Shown here: in pieces, positions 43,972 through 53,259 of the stretch | Numbering within the stretch: position 1 is the stretch's first letter | Layout: every line of letters begins with the position of its first letter | Assembly: GCF_002900095.1 (NCBI RefSeq) | Contig: NZ_LLKN01000002.1 | Span: 1,860,001-1,924,000 of the forward strand | Origin: Salegentibacter mishustinae | GTDB taxonomy: Bacteria > Bacteroidota > Bacteroidia > Flavobacteriales > Flavobacteriaceae | Length of the DNA stretch: 64,000 nucleotides | Direction of reading: 5' to 3' | Program-made: the position numbers and the translations under genes | The notes under the pieces: model-generated | What the model was told of the DNA's origin: nothing | The model's database searches: none | The model's input: only the letters and a program-made list of their open reading frames with translations

Positions 43972-44670
43972 TTGGAAAAAACAATTTCAGATAAAAATAA
44001 CCTACAGGTACTTTTTGAAGATAATCACATCATCGTGGTAAGTAAGCGACCCGGTGATATTGTGCAGGGAGACAAAACCGGAGACAAACCGCTTAGCGAA
44101 GTCGTAAAATCTTATTTAAAAGAAAAATATAATAAACCCGGAAATGTTTATTTGGGGGTAGTTCATCGTCTCGATAGACCAACCAGCGGAATTGTACTTT
44201 TTGCAAAAACCTCCAAAGCTCTTCCCAGACTCAACAAACTTTTTCAGGAAAAAAAAGCGCAAAAAACCTACTGGGCTATTGTAAAGAATGCGCCACCAAA
44301 AAAGTCGGATACTTTAATTCATTTTTTAAAGAGAAATCCGAAACAAAACAAATCTTACGCACATATTAAAGAAGTTCCTGAAAGTAAAAAAGCTATTCTA
44401 GAATATCGACTTTTAAAAAAACTGGATAACTATTTTCTATTGGAAGTAGATTTGCATACCGGGCGGCATCATCAAATTAGGAGTCAACTTTCAGCAATTG
44501 GCAGCCCGATTAAAGGCGATCTAAAATACGGATTTGACCGAAGTAACAAAGATGCCAGTATTCACCTACACGCAAGGGAACTTAAATTTATTCATCCTGT
44601 AAAAAAAGAAGAAATTCACATTATTGCGCCTCCTCCAGATGAAGTACTTTGGAATAACTGCATAGACTAA
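43972..44670 (+). CDS. RluA-family pseudouridine synthase
   Basis: A 232-residue RNA pseudouridine synthase. The catalytic motif HRLDRPTSG holds the nucleophile Asp68, followed by GIVLFAKTSKAL and the substrate loop LHTGRHHQIRSQL. No S4 domain is present, so it is a short RluA/RluC-like protein. Translation starts at TTG. Target RNA unknown. The next gene begins 18 bases after its stop. Confidence 0.9.
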   Translation: MEKTISDKNNLQVLFEDNHIIVVSKRPGDIVQGDKTGDKPLSEVVKSYLKEKYNKPGNVYLGVVHRLDRPTSGIVLFAKTSKALPRLNKLFQEKKAQKTYWAIVKNAPPKKSDTLIHFLKRNPKQNKSYAHIKEVPESKKAILEYRLLKKLDNYFLLEVDLHTGRHHQIRSQLSAIGSPIKGDLKYGFDRSNKDASIHLHARELKFIHPVKKEEIHIIAPPPDEVLWNNCID

Positions 44671-44688
44671 AAATTACCTAAATCACCT

Positions 44689-45408
44689 ATGAATAACTTT
44701 TACCTAAGCTTAATTTTTACCGCAATTTCATTTTCCTCATTTGCCCAGGACACCATTTATATGGATAGTAAGTACCAGGAATTGGATACGAAAGAAGGTG
44801 CTAAATATTTTAAAATTATCACTCCTACTCCAGATAAAGACTATGAATTTTTAAGAACCACGTATTTTACGGATGGCACAAAAAAAGCTGAGCAATCTTA
44901 TGACCTTAAAGATGAAAAGAAAGTTTATGAAGGGTTACATAAACATTTTTATGAATCTGGAGAGTTATTCCATTCGGTAGAATTTAAGAAAGGAAAAATG
45001 CACGGTGAATTAGTCGCATACTGGAAAAATGGAATCAAAAGGAGACACGATTATTTTAAGCGAAACAAGCTAAAAAAAGGGAAGGTTTGGAATGAGTCTG
45101 GAGAAGAAATTGAATACTTTCATTTTCAGATTCCCCCGGAATTTCCTGGAGGGCAAAAGGCTTTAAAAAAGTATCTAGTAGAAAATATTAAAATACCTAC
45201 TTATCATGATTCCATGCAGAGGGTAGTAGTAAGGTTTACTATCGATACTGATGGAAACACAACTAATATAAAAATAGAAGAGAAAGCCCCGGCAGAATAT
45301 ATGGTAGAAGCATACCGGGTTGTAGATGAAATGCCAAAATGGAAACCAGGGAAGCGATTTGGAGAGGAGGTAAATGTAAGTTATGGTCTTCCTCTTGTGT
45401 TTCAATAA
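44689..45408 (+). CDS. Exported protein with MORN-like strands and TonB C-terminal-like domain
   Basis: A 239-residue protein with a signal peptide (cleaved near SSFAQ). Residues about 60-140 have MORN-like repeats (YEGLHKHFYESGELFHSVEF, GKMHGELVAYWKNGIKRRH). Residues about 145-239 resemble the TonB C-terminal domain (EFPGGQKALKKYLVENIKIP, VVRFTIDTDGNTTNIKI, WKPGKRFG). There is no TonB membrane anchor, so it is one of the soluble energy-transducer-like proteins common in Bacteroidota. Function unknown. Confidence 0.75.
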   Translation: MNNFYLSLIFTAISFSSFAQDTIYMDSKYQELDTKEGAKYFKIITPTPDKDYEFLRTTYFTDGTKKAEQSYDLKDEKKVYEGLHKHFYESGELFHSVEFKKGKMHGELVAYWKNGIKRRHDYFKRNKLKKGKVWNESGEEIEYFHFQIPPEFPGGQKALKKYLVENIKIPTYHDSMQRVVVRFTIDTDGNTTNIKIEEKAPAEYMVEAYRVVDEMPKWKPGKRFGEEVNVSYGLPLVFQ

Positions 45409-45411
45409 TCA

Positions 45412-46956
45412 CTATCTACTCACCAAAGCCGCTTTTTCAGCGATCACATCAGCCACAGGGCGGTTTTGTATTTTACTTTCTAGCCAGGAAATTATATCAA
45501 GATATAGAAAGGCCCTACGTTCATAAGGATGATCTTCAAATTCCTTTAGTTTACTATGCAGTTTTTTGAATTCATCTTTTATTTCAAGCGGCGATACTTC
45601 TGGTAAATTTCTAAGAAAACGAATCATTTCTTTTTGCACCTCGTGCAAATCGTTCATTTTAATCAAAAACTTATAGGTAGATTTTACCAGGCGATCCAAA
45701 TGATAATCCAGGCCTGCTTCATAATGCGCCACCAAACTTAAAATTCGGGCAAAACACATTAAGTCTTCCCGCATTTCCAGGGATTTATTATTAATGATCT
45801 TATTGAGATATTCAATACACTTTTTATTATTTCCGTCCCCAAAATAAAGACTGGCAATTTTATAGTAAAAAACCATAATGTGATGTTCGTCAATACGGTC
45901 TTTATATTTTTTTATTCGCTTCTGAATTTTTTCTACCAGTTCATCTCCATTTGCAAAATTCCCCTGCATAAAACGTAAATTCAATTTATTGGAATATAAA
46001 TAAAGAAAAGCAAGGGCTTTTATATTGTCATCATCTGGAATTTTAGACTCCTTCAGCATACCTTCAAGGTTCTTCAGCGTCTTTTCAAATAAATTGGTAT
46101 GATTTAGATAAAATAAAGACTCTAGTAAATAGTGATTACCTTTTAAATACGAAACAGGGTGAATAGACACCAAATGCTTATGCTCGTTAAAAAGGTCTAT
46201 CCATTTCATAGAATAGCGATAGCATGCCAAAAAATCCTGTGTGATAAAACTAAACCAAAGATGAGCCTTGTAAAGCCATAGTTTTTCCCTAAAACCTATG
46301 TCTTTGATCTTATATTCCGGCAGGCTCTGGTAAAAATAATTCCTGATACTATCTGCTTCCTCCTGTGTCCTGGCGTAACCCATTTTTAAGAAGATAGCGT
46401 ATAATTGTAAAGATAAGTTTGAAAGCTTGCTGGATATTAAATTGAGCTCGCTCAAATCTTCTGTTTGCTGAATAAGACTTTCGGCCCTGTTTTCTATACT
46501 TCGGGTAATATATTGCGACTCTATTATCTTTTCCAGCTCCAGGATCTCGTAGGCCAGGTTTTTCTCTTCGTATTCCAGCGCCTGTCCTTTTATTTTATCG
46601 AGTAATTTCAGACTCTGTTTGTAAAGCCCTTTTCTATAAAGAATATAAGCAAAGTCAAATTGCTCCCTAATTTGCACCGGAATGCTCTGATGTGCAGGAT
46701 TCAACCTTAAACTTATAAGAATTTGTTTATATAAATGCGCCTTGACATTCGATAACTGCTGCTTACTGATTTTGGTTTTCTGAAGAATCTCCTTCTCATT
46801 ATACTTCTTCAGCTTAGTCATTACCCTAAATAGATTTAGAAATTTACTATCGGTATTCACGCCAATTCTTCCTACGTACAACGAAAACTGTCGCTTTTCT
46901 GAAGGCGAAAGCGACTTAATTAAAGAAAATAAGTTATCGGTTAAATCATTAGTCAT
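45412..46956 (-). CDS. Large helical cytoplasmic protein of unknown function
   Basis: A 514-residue, almost entirely helical, charged protein with TPR-like spacing and no signal peptide. Its N-terminal segment (LSPSEKRQFSLYVGRIG, then QQLSNVKAHLYKQILISL) is like a small DNA- or RNA-binding helical domain. The pattern is familiar from uncharacterised flavobacterial proteins, but I cannot assign a function. It is divergent from leuA and could in principle regulate it; there is no direct evidence for this. Confidence 0.6.
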   Translation of the reverse strand: MTNDLTDNLFSLIKSLSPSEKRQFSLYVGRIGVNTDSKFLNLFRVMTKLKKYNEKEILQKTKISKQQLSNVKAHLYKQILISLRLNPAHQSIPVQIREQFDFAYILYRKGLYKQSLKLLDKIKGQALEYEEKNLAYEILELEKIIESQYITRSIENRAESLIQQTEDLSELNLISSKLSNLSLQLYAIFLKMGYARTQEEADSIRNYFYQSLPEYKIKDIGFREKLWLYKAHLWFSFITQDFLACYRYSMKWIDLFNEHKHLVSIHPVSYLKGNHYLLESLFYLNHTNLFEKTLKNLEGMLKESKIPDDDNIKALAFLYLYSNKLNLRFMQGNFANGDELVEKIQKRIKKYKDRIDEHHIMVFYYKIASLYFGDGNNKKCIEYLNKIINNKSLEMREDLMCFARILSLVAHYEAGLDYHLDRLVKSTYKFLIKMNDLHEVQKEMIRFLRNLPEVSPLEIKDEFKKLHSKLKEFEDHPYERRAFLYLDIISWLESKIQNRPVADVIAEKAALVSR

Positions 46957-47103
46957 TGTAACACAATCGTTTATAAAACACTGATTTACAGTGATATTAC
47001 ATTTTTATTTTTAGTTTAATTATCGTAATGACCTAATCCGCGAAGGTCTGGAGTGTATAGATAAGCAATACTTTAGTTAAAGATAAAGTAAAATAAATCT
47101 CTT

Positions 47104-48276
47104 ATGAGCACAGAAAAGGTAGAAATTTTTGACACGACGTTACGAGACGGAGAGCAGGTTCCAGGTTGTAAATTAAACACAGCCCAAAAACTAAAAATAG
47201 CTGCTCGCCTTGATGAGCTGGGAGTAGATGTTATTGAAGCAGGTTTTCCTGTTTCCAGTCCCGGCGATTTTCAATCGGTTTACGAAATCTCTAAATTGGC
47301 TAAGAACGCCGCCGTTTGTGGACTCACCCGTGCTGTAAAAAAAGATATCGAAGTTGCTGCTGAAGCCCTAAAATATGCCAAAAAGCCTCGTATTCATACT
47401 GGGATTGGCACTTCAGATTCTCATATTAAATATAAATTCAATTCCACAAGAGAAGAAATTATTGTGCGTGGTGTTGCCGCGGTAAAGCACGCCAAAAATT
47501 TTGTAGATGATGTTGAATTTTATGCCGAAGATGCCGGTAGAACAGATAACGAATTTTTAGCTCGTGTCTGTACCGAGATGATTAAGGCAGGTGCCACGGT
47601 ATTAAATATTCCTGACACTACAGGATATTGCCTTCCTGAAGAATATGGAAGAAAAATAAAGTACTTAAAAGATAATGTAAAAGATATTGACAAGGTTAGA
47701 ATTTCCTGTCACTGCCATAACGATTTAGGTCTTGCTACGGCAAATGCCATTGCGGGAGTGATGAATGGTGCCCGCCAGATAGAATGTACCATTAATGGTA
47801 TTGGCGAGCGTGCAGGAAACACCGCTTTAGAAGAAGTCGTTATGATCTTGAGACAACACCCTAATTTGAATTTAAATACTTTAATAGATCCTAAATTTCT
47901 TTTTGATACCAGTTGTATGGTTTCCAAAGAAATGGGAATGTTCGTGCAGCCAAATAAAGCCATTGTAGGCGCTAACGCCTTTGCACATAGCTCAGGAATT
48001 CACCAGGATGGAGTGATCAAAAATCGTGAAACATACGAAATTATTGATCCTGCAGAAGTTGGAGTTACCGAATCGGCTATTGTTTTAACTGCAAGAAGCG
48101 GAAGAGCAGCTTTAGCACATAAAGCCAAAAAAATGGGCTATAATTTAACGAAACTTCAATTAGATGAAGTCTATGCAGAATTTTTGAATTATGCCGATGC
48201 GCGAAGATGTGTTGAGGACCATGATATCCACGAAATTATGCAAATTTCCGAAAGAAGAATAAGAGCAATCGCCTAA
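47104..48276 (+). CDS. leuA: 2-isopropylmalate synthase, short form
   Basis: Condenses acetyl-CoA with 2-oxoisovalerate, the first step of leucine synthesis. The 390 residues contain the HMGL-like TIM barrel: [14 protein letters not shown] (metal-binding Asp), [17 protein letters not shown] and [10 protein letters not shown]. The protein stops about 120 residues short of classic LeuA, so the C-terminal leucine-binding regulatory domain is missing. Homocitrate synthase-like or citramalate-type use is less likely given leuCDB directly downstream. First gene of leuACDB. Confidence 0.9.
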   Translation: MSTEKVEIFDTTLRDGEQVPGCKLNTAQKLKIAARLDELGVDVIEAGFPVSSPGDFQSVYEISKLAKNAAVCGLTRAVKKDIEVAAEALKYAKKPRIHTGIGTSDSHIKYKFNSTREEIIVRGVAAVKHAKNFVDDVEFYAEDAGRTDNEFLARVCTEMIKAGATVLNIPDTTGYCLPEEYGRKIKYLKDNVKDIDKVRISCHCHNDLGLATANAIAGVMNGARQIECTINGIGERAGNTALEEVVMILRQHPNLNLNTLIDPKFLFDTSCMVSKEMGMFVQPNKAIVGANAFAHSSGIHQDGVIKNRETYEIIDPAEVGVTESAIVLTARSGRAALAHKAKKMGYNLTKLQLDEVYAEFLNYADARRCVEDHDIHEIMQISERRIRAIA

Positions 48277-48359
48277 GATGCGGAACGCAAAAATGGCAGC
48301 ACAGGAAAGAATTATAAACCTGTGATGAATTCCCTGCTTGGGATAGAATTTATAAACAA

Positions 48360-49742
48360 ATGAAGAAAACTTTATTCGATAAAATTTGGGACGCTCACGT
48401 GGTAGAATCTATACCAGATGGGCCCGATATTTTATATATCGATAAACACCTAATACACGAAGTCACGAGTCCGCAAGCTTTTAATGAGCTAAAGGAACGT
48501 GACATTTCGGTGTTTCGACCAGACCAGATTGTTGCTACGGCCGATCATAATACACCCACTGAAAATCAACATTTACCGGTTAAAGATTTATTGTCCAGAA
48601 AGCAACTTAAAGAGTTAACCCAAAATTGCGAAGAAAATAATATTACGCTTTATGGTCTTGGCCATCCTTACAACGGGATTGTTCACGTAATGGCTCCCGA
48701 ACTTGGGATTACTCAACCAGGAATGACAATGGTTTGCGGTGACAGCCACACCTCTACTCACGGCGCTTTTGGCACTATTGCTTTTGGAATTGGCACCAGC
48801 CAGGTTTCCCAGGTTTTCGCCAGCCAATGTGTTTTGGTCCAAAAACCAAAGAAATTGCGGGTAAACGTAAATGGAAAACTTAAAAAAGGGGTTTTACCAA
48901 AAGACGTGATTCTTTATATCATAAGCAAACTGGGAACTAATTCTGGTACAGGATACTTCTGCGAGTATGCAGGAAATGTGTTTGAAGAAATGTCTATGGA
49001 AGGCCGTATGACGGTTTGTAATATGAGTATTGAAATGGGCGCCCGAGGTGGTTTAATCGCTCCCGATCAAACTACTTTTGAATATGTAAAAGGCAAAGAA
49101 TTCGCACCAAAAGGTGAAGAATTTGAATCAGCAAAAGCTTACTGGGAAACTCTAAAAACCGATGAAGACGCTGAGTTCGATCAGGAATATTCATTTGATG
49201 CCGAAGATATTGAACCGATGATCACCTACGGAACAAATCCGGGGATGGGAATTAAAATTACCGGTGCAATCCCGATGGAAGGTGGAAAAAGCGACGCCAA
49301 AGCTTTGGCCTATATGGGCTTTAAACCCGGAGAATCTTTACTGGAAAAACCTATAAATTGGATTTTCATCGGAAGTTGTACCAACTCAAGAATCGAAGAT
49401 TTTAGACAGGCAGCAGCTTATATAAAAGGTAAACAAAAAGCGAAAAATGTAAATGCCTTAATTGTACCGGGTTCACGCCAGGTGGCCGCACAAATTGAAG
49501 CAGAAGGCCTTCGCGAAGTATTCGAAAATGCCGGTTTTACATTACGACAACCCGGTTGTTCTGCTTGCTTAGCAATGAATGACGATAAGATTCCCGCCGG
49601 TGAATATTGCGTTTCTACCAGTAACAGAAATTTTGAAGGAAGACAGGGACAGGGTTCCAGAACCATATTAGCAAGTCCGTTAACGGCAGCTGCAACCGCA
49701 GTTTCAGGAAAATTAACCGACTTTACAAAACACTTAAATTAA
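48360..49742 (+). CDS. leuC: 3-isopropylmalate dehydratase large subunit
   Basis: Aconitase-family [4Fe-4S] isomerase of leucine synthesis. The 460 residues show [20 protein letters not shown] and the cluster Cys in [15 protein letters not shown] and [12 protein letters not shown]. The partner LeuD gene starts directly after the stop. Two tiny ORFs bridge the gap from leuA and overlap the start (ATGA). Confidence 0.96.
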   Translation: MKKTLFDKIWDAHVVESIPDGPDILYIDKHLIHEVTSPQAFNELKERDISVFRPDQIVATADHNTPTENQHLPVKDLLSRKQLKELTQNCEENNITLYGLGHPYNGIVHVMAPELGITQPGMTMVCGDSHTSTHGAFGTIAFGIGTSQVSQVFASQCVLVQKPKKLRVNVNGKLKKGVLPKDVILYIISKLGTNSGTGYFCEYAGNVFEEMSMEGRMTVCNMSIEMGARGGLIAPDQTTFEYVKGKEFAPKGEEFESAKAYWETLKTDEDAEFDQEYSFDAEDIEPMITYGTNPGMGIKITGAIPMEGGKSDAKALAYMGFKPGESLLEKPINWIFIGSCTNSRIEDFRQAAAYIKGKQKAKNVNALIVPGSRQVAAQIEAEGLREVFENAGFTLRQPGCSACLAMNDDKIPAGEYCVSTSNRNFEGRQGQGSRTILASPLTAAATAVSGKLTDFTKHLN

Positions 49743-50357
49743 ATGGAAAAGTTTATCACATTAACCGATACAGCGGTTCCTTTAGAAATAGAAAACGTAG
49801 ATACCGACCAGATAATTCCTGCAAGGTTTCTAAAAGCAACAGATAAAGCGGGATTTGGAGAAAATCTGTTTCGGGATTGGCGTTTTGATAACAACGACGA
49901 GCCAAATCCTGAATTTGTTTTAAACAAGCCTGAATTTAAAGGATCTATTTTAGTAGCAGGAGATAATTTTGGTTGCGGCTCCAGCCGGGAGCACGCGGCC
50001 TGGGCAATTAAAGCATACGGATTCAAAGTAGTTGTTTCCAGTTATTTTGCTGATATCTTCAAAGGAAATGCTCTTAATAACGGATTGCTTCCGGTTCAGG
50101 TAAGTCCTAAGTTTTTAGACCAGCTTTTTGTTGAAATCACCAAAGATCCTTCCGTAGAAATTAATGTAGATCTGGAAGCACAGAAAATTAGTATTCCGAA
50201 GGGAAATATTTCAGAAAGCTTTGAGATAGATCCGTATAAAAAAACCTGTATGCTCAATGGTTTTGACGATATAGACTTTCTGGTAAGCAAACTGGATGCA
50301 ATAAAAGAATATGAACAGAAAAGATCACAAAAACTAGAAGGGACCACAGCCTTGTAG
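49743..50357 (+). CDS. leuD: 3-isopropylmalate dehydratase small subunit
   Basis: Swivel-domain subunit that completes the LeuCD active site. The 204 residues contain [11 protein letters not shown] and the substrate-binding [20 protein letters not shown] follows the leuC stop with no gap. A REP-like element separates it from leuB. Confidence 0.96.
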   Translation: MEKFITLTDTAVPLEIENVDTDQIIPARFLKATDKAGFGENLFRDWRFDNNDEPNPEFVLNKPEFKGSILVAGDNFGCGSSREHAAWAIKAYGFKVVVSSYFADIFKGNALNNGLLPVQVSPKFLDQLFVEITKDPSVEINVDLEAQKISIPKGNISESFEIDPYKKTCMLNGFDDIDFLVSKLDAIKEYEQKRSQKLEGTTAL

Positions 50358-50387
50358 ATTTGAATATGAGTAGATATCTGGAATAAA

Positions 50388-50472
50388 CGTCATCCTGAAC
50401 TTGTTTTAAGAACTAAGTTGATTAAACACGTTGGAAGCTTAAACAATCCCGAAGTTTCGGGACAGCTTGACG
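50388..50472. repeat. REP-like repeat between leuD and leuB
   Basis: Begins CGTCATCCTGAACTTGTTTT and ends CCGAAGTTTCGGGACAGCTTGACG, so the ends CGTCA/TGACG are inverted. An internal TCCCGA-AGTT-TCGGGA hairpin lies at 50447-50462. A closely similar copy lies at 53137-53229. It interrupts the leuACDB operon without a terminator-like T run. Confidence 0.75.
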
Positions 50473-50533
50473 AGAGTTATAAGTCTAAGACGGTTTCGGA
50501 TTAAAAAATAACCACACATAAAGAAGAAGAAAA

Positions 50534-51649
50534 ATGAAATTAAAAATAGCAGTCTTGCCCGGAGACGGGATAGGTCCTGAAATCACACAGCAATCAGTTA
50601 AAGTTTTGAAAGCTGTAGCAGATCGTTTTGATCACCACTTTCAATTTGAAGACGCCTTGGTAGGTGCGGCAGCAATAGATTTGCTGAACAATCCGTTACC
50701 TGAAGCTACGCTGGAATTGTGCAAGAAATCTGATGCTGTGTTATTTGGGGCTATAGGACACCCAAAGTATGACAATAATCCCGATGCAAAAGTTAGACCT
50801 GAACAGGGACTCCTACAGCTAAGAAAAGGCCTGGGACTTTTTGCCAATATTAGACCCGTAAAAGCCTATGATAAACTTATAGAACAATCGCCATTAAAAG
50901 CCGATCGTATTACCGGTGCAGATATGGTGATTTACCGGGAACTTACCGGCGGAATTTATTTTGGCGATAAATTTACGGCTGAAGATGGTCAAAGCGCTAC
51001 CGATGTTTGCACCTATTCTGTGGAAGAGATTTCCAGGATGGCACACCTGGCTTTTAAAGCTGCACAACAAAGATCTAAAAAATTAACGCTGGTAGATAAA
51101 GCCAATGTTCTGGAAACTTCCAGGTTATGGCGAAAAACAGTAACCAAAATTGGCGAAGAATATCCAGATGTGGCGCTAGACTTCCTTTTTGTTGACAACG
51201 CGGCCATGCAAATGATTCTTAACCCAACTCAATTTGATGTAATTCTTACCGAAAATATGTTTGGCGATATTCTTTCAGATGAAGCCAGTGTAATTGGTGG
51301 CAGCATCGGGTTATTAGCATCGGCATCTGTAGGAAAAGAAAACGCAATGTTTGAACCTATTCACGGTTCCTATCCGCAGGCAACCGGTAAAGGCATCGCA
51401 AACCCTGTAGCTTCCATTTTATCGGCTGCAATGCTTTTAGAGCATTTCGGTTTGGTAGAAGAAGCCGAGGCAGTAAAAAAGGCGGTGGAACTTAGTATTA
51501 AACTAAATGTTTGCACCATAGACATTAACAAAGATAACCATTATACCACCGAAAAAGTGGGTGATTTCCTTGAGGGACTTATCAGTGAAGTTGATAATAT
51601 TAGTATCAACAATGAGAACCTGAACCTTGGGCAAATGACTATTATTTAA
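50534..51649 (+). CDS. leuB: 3-isopropylmalate dehydrogenase
   Basis: NAD-dependent oxidative decarboxylation to 2-oxoisocaproate. The 371 residues have LPGDGIGPEITQQSV, MVIYRELTGGIYFGDKF, and TENMFGDILSDEASVIGGSIGLL typical of isopropylmalate dehydrogenases. Last gene of the leu operon, followed by a terminator at 51677. Confidence 0.95.
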   Translation: MKLKIAVLPGDGIGPEITQQSVKVLKAVADRFDHHFQFEDALVGAAAIDLLNNPLPEATLELCKKSDAVLFGAIGHPKYDNNPDAKVRPEQGLLQLRKGLGLFANIRPVKAYDKLIEQSPLKADRITGADMVIYRELTGGIYFGDKFTAEDGQSATDVCTYSVEEISRMAHLAFKAAQQRSKKLTLVDKANVLETSRLWRKTVTKIGEEYPDVALDFLFVDNAAMQMILNPTQFDVILTENMFGDILSDEASVIGGSIGLLASASVGKENAMFEPIHGSYPQATGKGIANPVASILSAAMLLEHFGLVEEAEAVKKAVELSIKLNVCTIDINKDNHYTTEKVGDFLEGLISEVDNISINNENLNLGQMTII

Positions 51650-51676
51650 GATTATTTTTTCTTCATTTATGTTTTG

Positions 51677-51716
51677 AACCCTTCGCATTTCGTGTGGTTT
51701 TGCGGGGGGTTTTTTA
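51677..51716 (+). terminator. Terminator of the leu operon
   Basis: ACCCTTCGCA pairs with TGCGGGGGGT (two wobble pairs) and is followed by TTTTTT, 28 bases past the leuB stop. Confidence 0.65.
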
Positions 51717-51724
51717 GTGATACC

Positions 51725-51790
51725 CACTTTGCAGGAGCTTGAAAAGCTTCCGCAAAGTGTTGGTAGAACTATCCCGACTTCAGCCGGGAT
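51725..51790. other. Two hairpins between convergent leuB and argH
   Basis: CACTTTGCAGGAGCTT pairs almost perfectly with AAGCTTCCGCAAAGTG (51725-51759), followed by ATCCCG / CGGGAT around an eight-base loop (51771-51790). Neither has a T run in the argH direction, so they are more likely repeats or transcript-end structures than classic terminators. Confidence 0.5.
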
Positions 51791-51825
51791 CCTATTATTC
51801 TATACTCAGATAAAAATTCAAAAAC

Positions 51826-53103
51826 CTAAACCTCATCCTTTTTTCTCTTAATTTCTTCCAAAGCAAGATTATCCTTACTTCCTAAATGCGAATGCTTTTT
51901 ACCTTCTGCAGCTTCATAAGTTCCTTCCTGCACCTGGCCACCGATTATTTGATAAGCCTCTCTAAAAGATTTTCCCTGCATCACCAAATCATTGATACTA
52001 TCTACCGTAAAAAGATATTTATATTTTTCATCCTGTAAATTGATATCCTTCACCTTAATTAAAGCGATGGAGTGAATAAAAACATCCAAGATCTCTTTAA
52101 TATTTTCTACCGCATAAATGCTGTTTTCTTTGATCAGTTGGTAGTCTCTATGATAACCGCTCGGTAAATTATTGGTAATTAAAATCATCTCGTTAGCGAT
52201 GCTCTGTAACTTGTTGCATTTACCACGAATCAATTCAAAAACATCAGGATTTTTCTTGTGTGGCATAATGCTGGAGCCTGTGGTAAGTTCATCGGGAAAA
52301 GTGATAAAGTCAAAATTCTGACTCATATATAAACAAATATCCATAGCAAAACGAGCTAAAGTATTTGCTACTGATGAAATATTAGAAGTCACTGTTCGCT
52401 CACACTTTCCACGACCCAGTTGTGCGGCTACCACATTATATTTTAAAGTAGAAAACCCTAACTCTTTGGTGGTGAATTCCCGATCTATAGGAAAAGAAGA
52501 GCCATAACCTGCCGCAGATCCCAACGGATTTTGATCTACAACTTTCAAACCGGCTTCCAGTAAATAAAGATCATCGATAAGTAATTCTGCATAGGCTGAA
52601 AACCATAAACCAAAACTTGAAGGCATCGCTACCTGCAAATGTGTATACCCGGGAAGAAGTTTCTCCTGATGTTTATCTGCGAGGCCCACAAGAACATCTA
52701 TCAATTGCTTTGTTTTACTAGAAATCTCTCTCAAATTTTCTTTGAAATATAATTGCATCGCCACCAAAACCTGGTCATTCCTGGATCGAGCAGTATGGAT
52801 TTTTTTTCCTGTATCTCCCAGGACTTTGGTTAATTCAAATTCAATTTTTGAATGTACATCTTCAAATTGCTCTTCTATCTCAAAAGTTCCTTTTTCAAGC
52901 TGCTGCTGAAGTTTAGCTAATTCTACTTCTATACTTTTCACTTCTTCTGAAGTCAGAATATCAACTTTCCCTAACATTCTAGCGTGAGCTTTTGAAGCTT
53001 TTAGATCGTATTCCGCGATATGCATATCTAACTCCCGGTCGTTTCCAACCGTAAAATTTTCGATCTTTTTATCTATAGCTAATCCTTTATCCCAGAGTTT
53101 CAT
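51826..53103 (-). CDS. argH: Argininosuccinate lyase
   Basis: Last step of arginine synthesis: cleaves argininosuccinate to arginine and fumarate. The 425 residues have HTARSRNDQVLVAMQLYF, GYTHLQVAMPSSFGLW and the superfamily signature GSSIMPHKKNPD. It is somewhat shorter than the typical 450-460. Last gene of the arginine cluster, separated from argE by a REP-like element. Confidence 0.94.
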   Translation of the reverse strand: MKLWDKGLAIDKKIENFTVGNDRELDMHIAEYDLKASKAHARMLGKVDILTSEEVKSIEVELAKLQQQLEKGTFEIEEQFEDVHSKIEFELTKVLGDTGKKIHTARSRNDQVLVAMQLYFKENLREISSKTKQLIDVLVGLADKHQEKLLPGYTHLQVAMPSSFGLWFSAYAELLIDDLYLLEAGLKVVDQNPLGSAAGYGSSFPIDREFTTKELGFSTLKYNVVAAQLGRGKCERTVTSNISSVANTLARFAMDICLYMSQNFDFITFPDELTTGSSIMPHKKNPDVFELIRGKCNKLQSIANEMILITNNLPSGYHRDYQLIKENSIYAVENIKEILDVFIHSIALIKVKDINLQDEKYKYLFTVDSINDLVMQGKSFREAYQIIGGQVQEGTYEAAEGKKHSHLGSKDNLALEEIKRKKDEV

Positions 53104-53136
53104 AGTTTTTATTTTAAGCTAAAAATTAATTATAAA

Positions 53137-53229
53137 CGTCATTCTGAATTTATTTCAGAATCTAAGTTGTTATATACCCAGAACACATTAGAAGCTGAAA
53201 CAATCCCGAAGTTTCGGGACAACTTGACG
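53137..53229. repeat. REP-like repeat between argE and argH
   Basis: Begins CGTCATTCTGAATTTATTTC and ends GAAGTTTCGGGACAACTTGACG, the same architecture as the copy at 50388-50472, including the TCCCGA-AGTT-TCGGGA hairpin (53204-53219). It lies inside the arginine cluster. Confidence 0.75.
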
Positions 53230-53259
53230 CAAATTTTTCTACCAGTCTACTTATAGTCT

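Noticed and set aside
46957-47103. Leucine leader peptide before leuA
   Set aside because: No short ORF with Leu codons is present; the only ATG encodes Met-Thr-stop.
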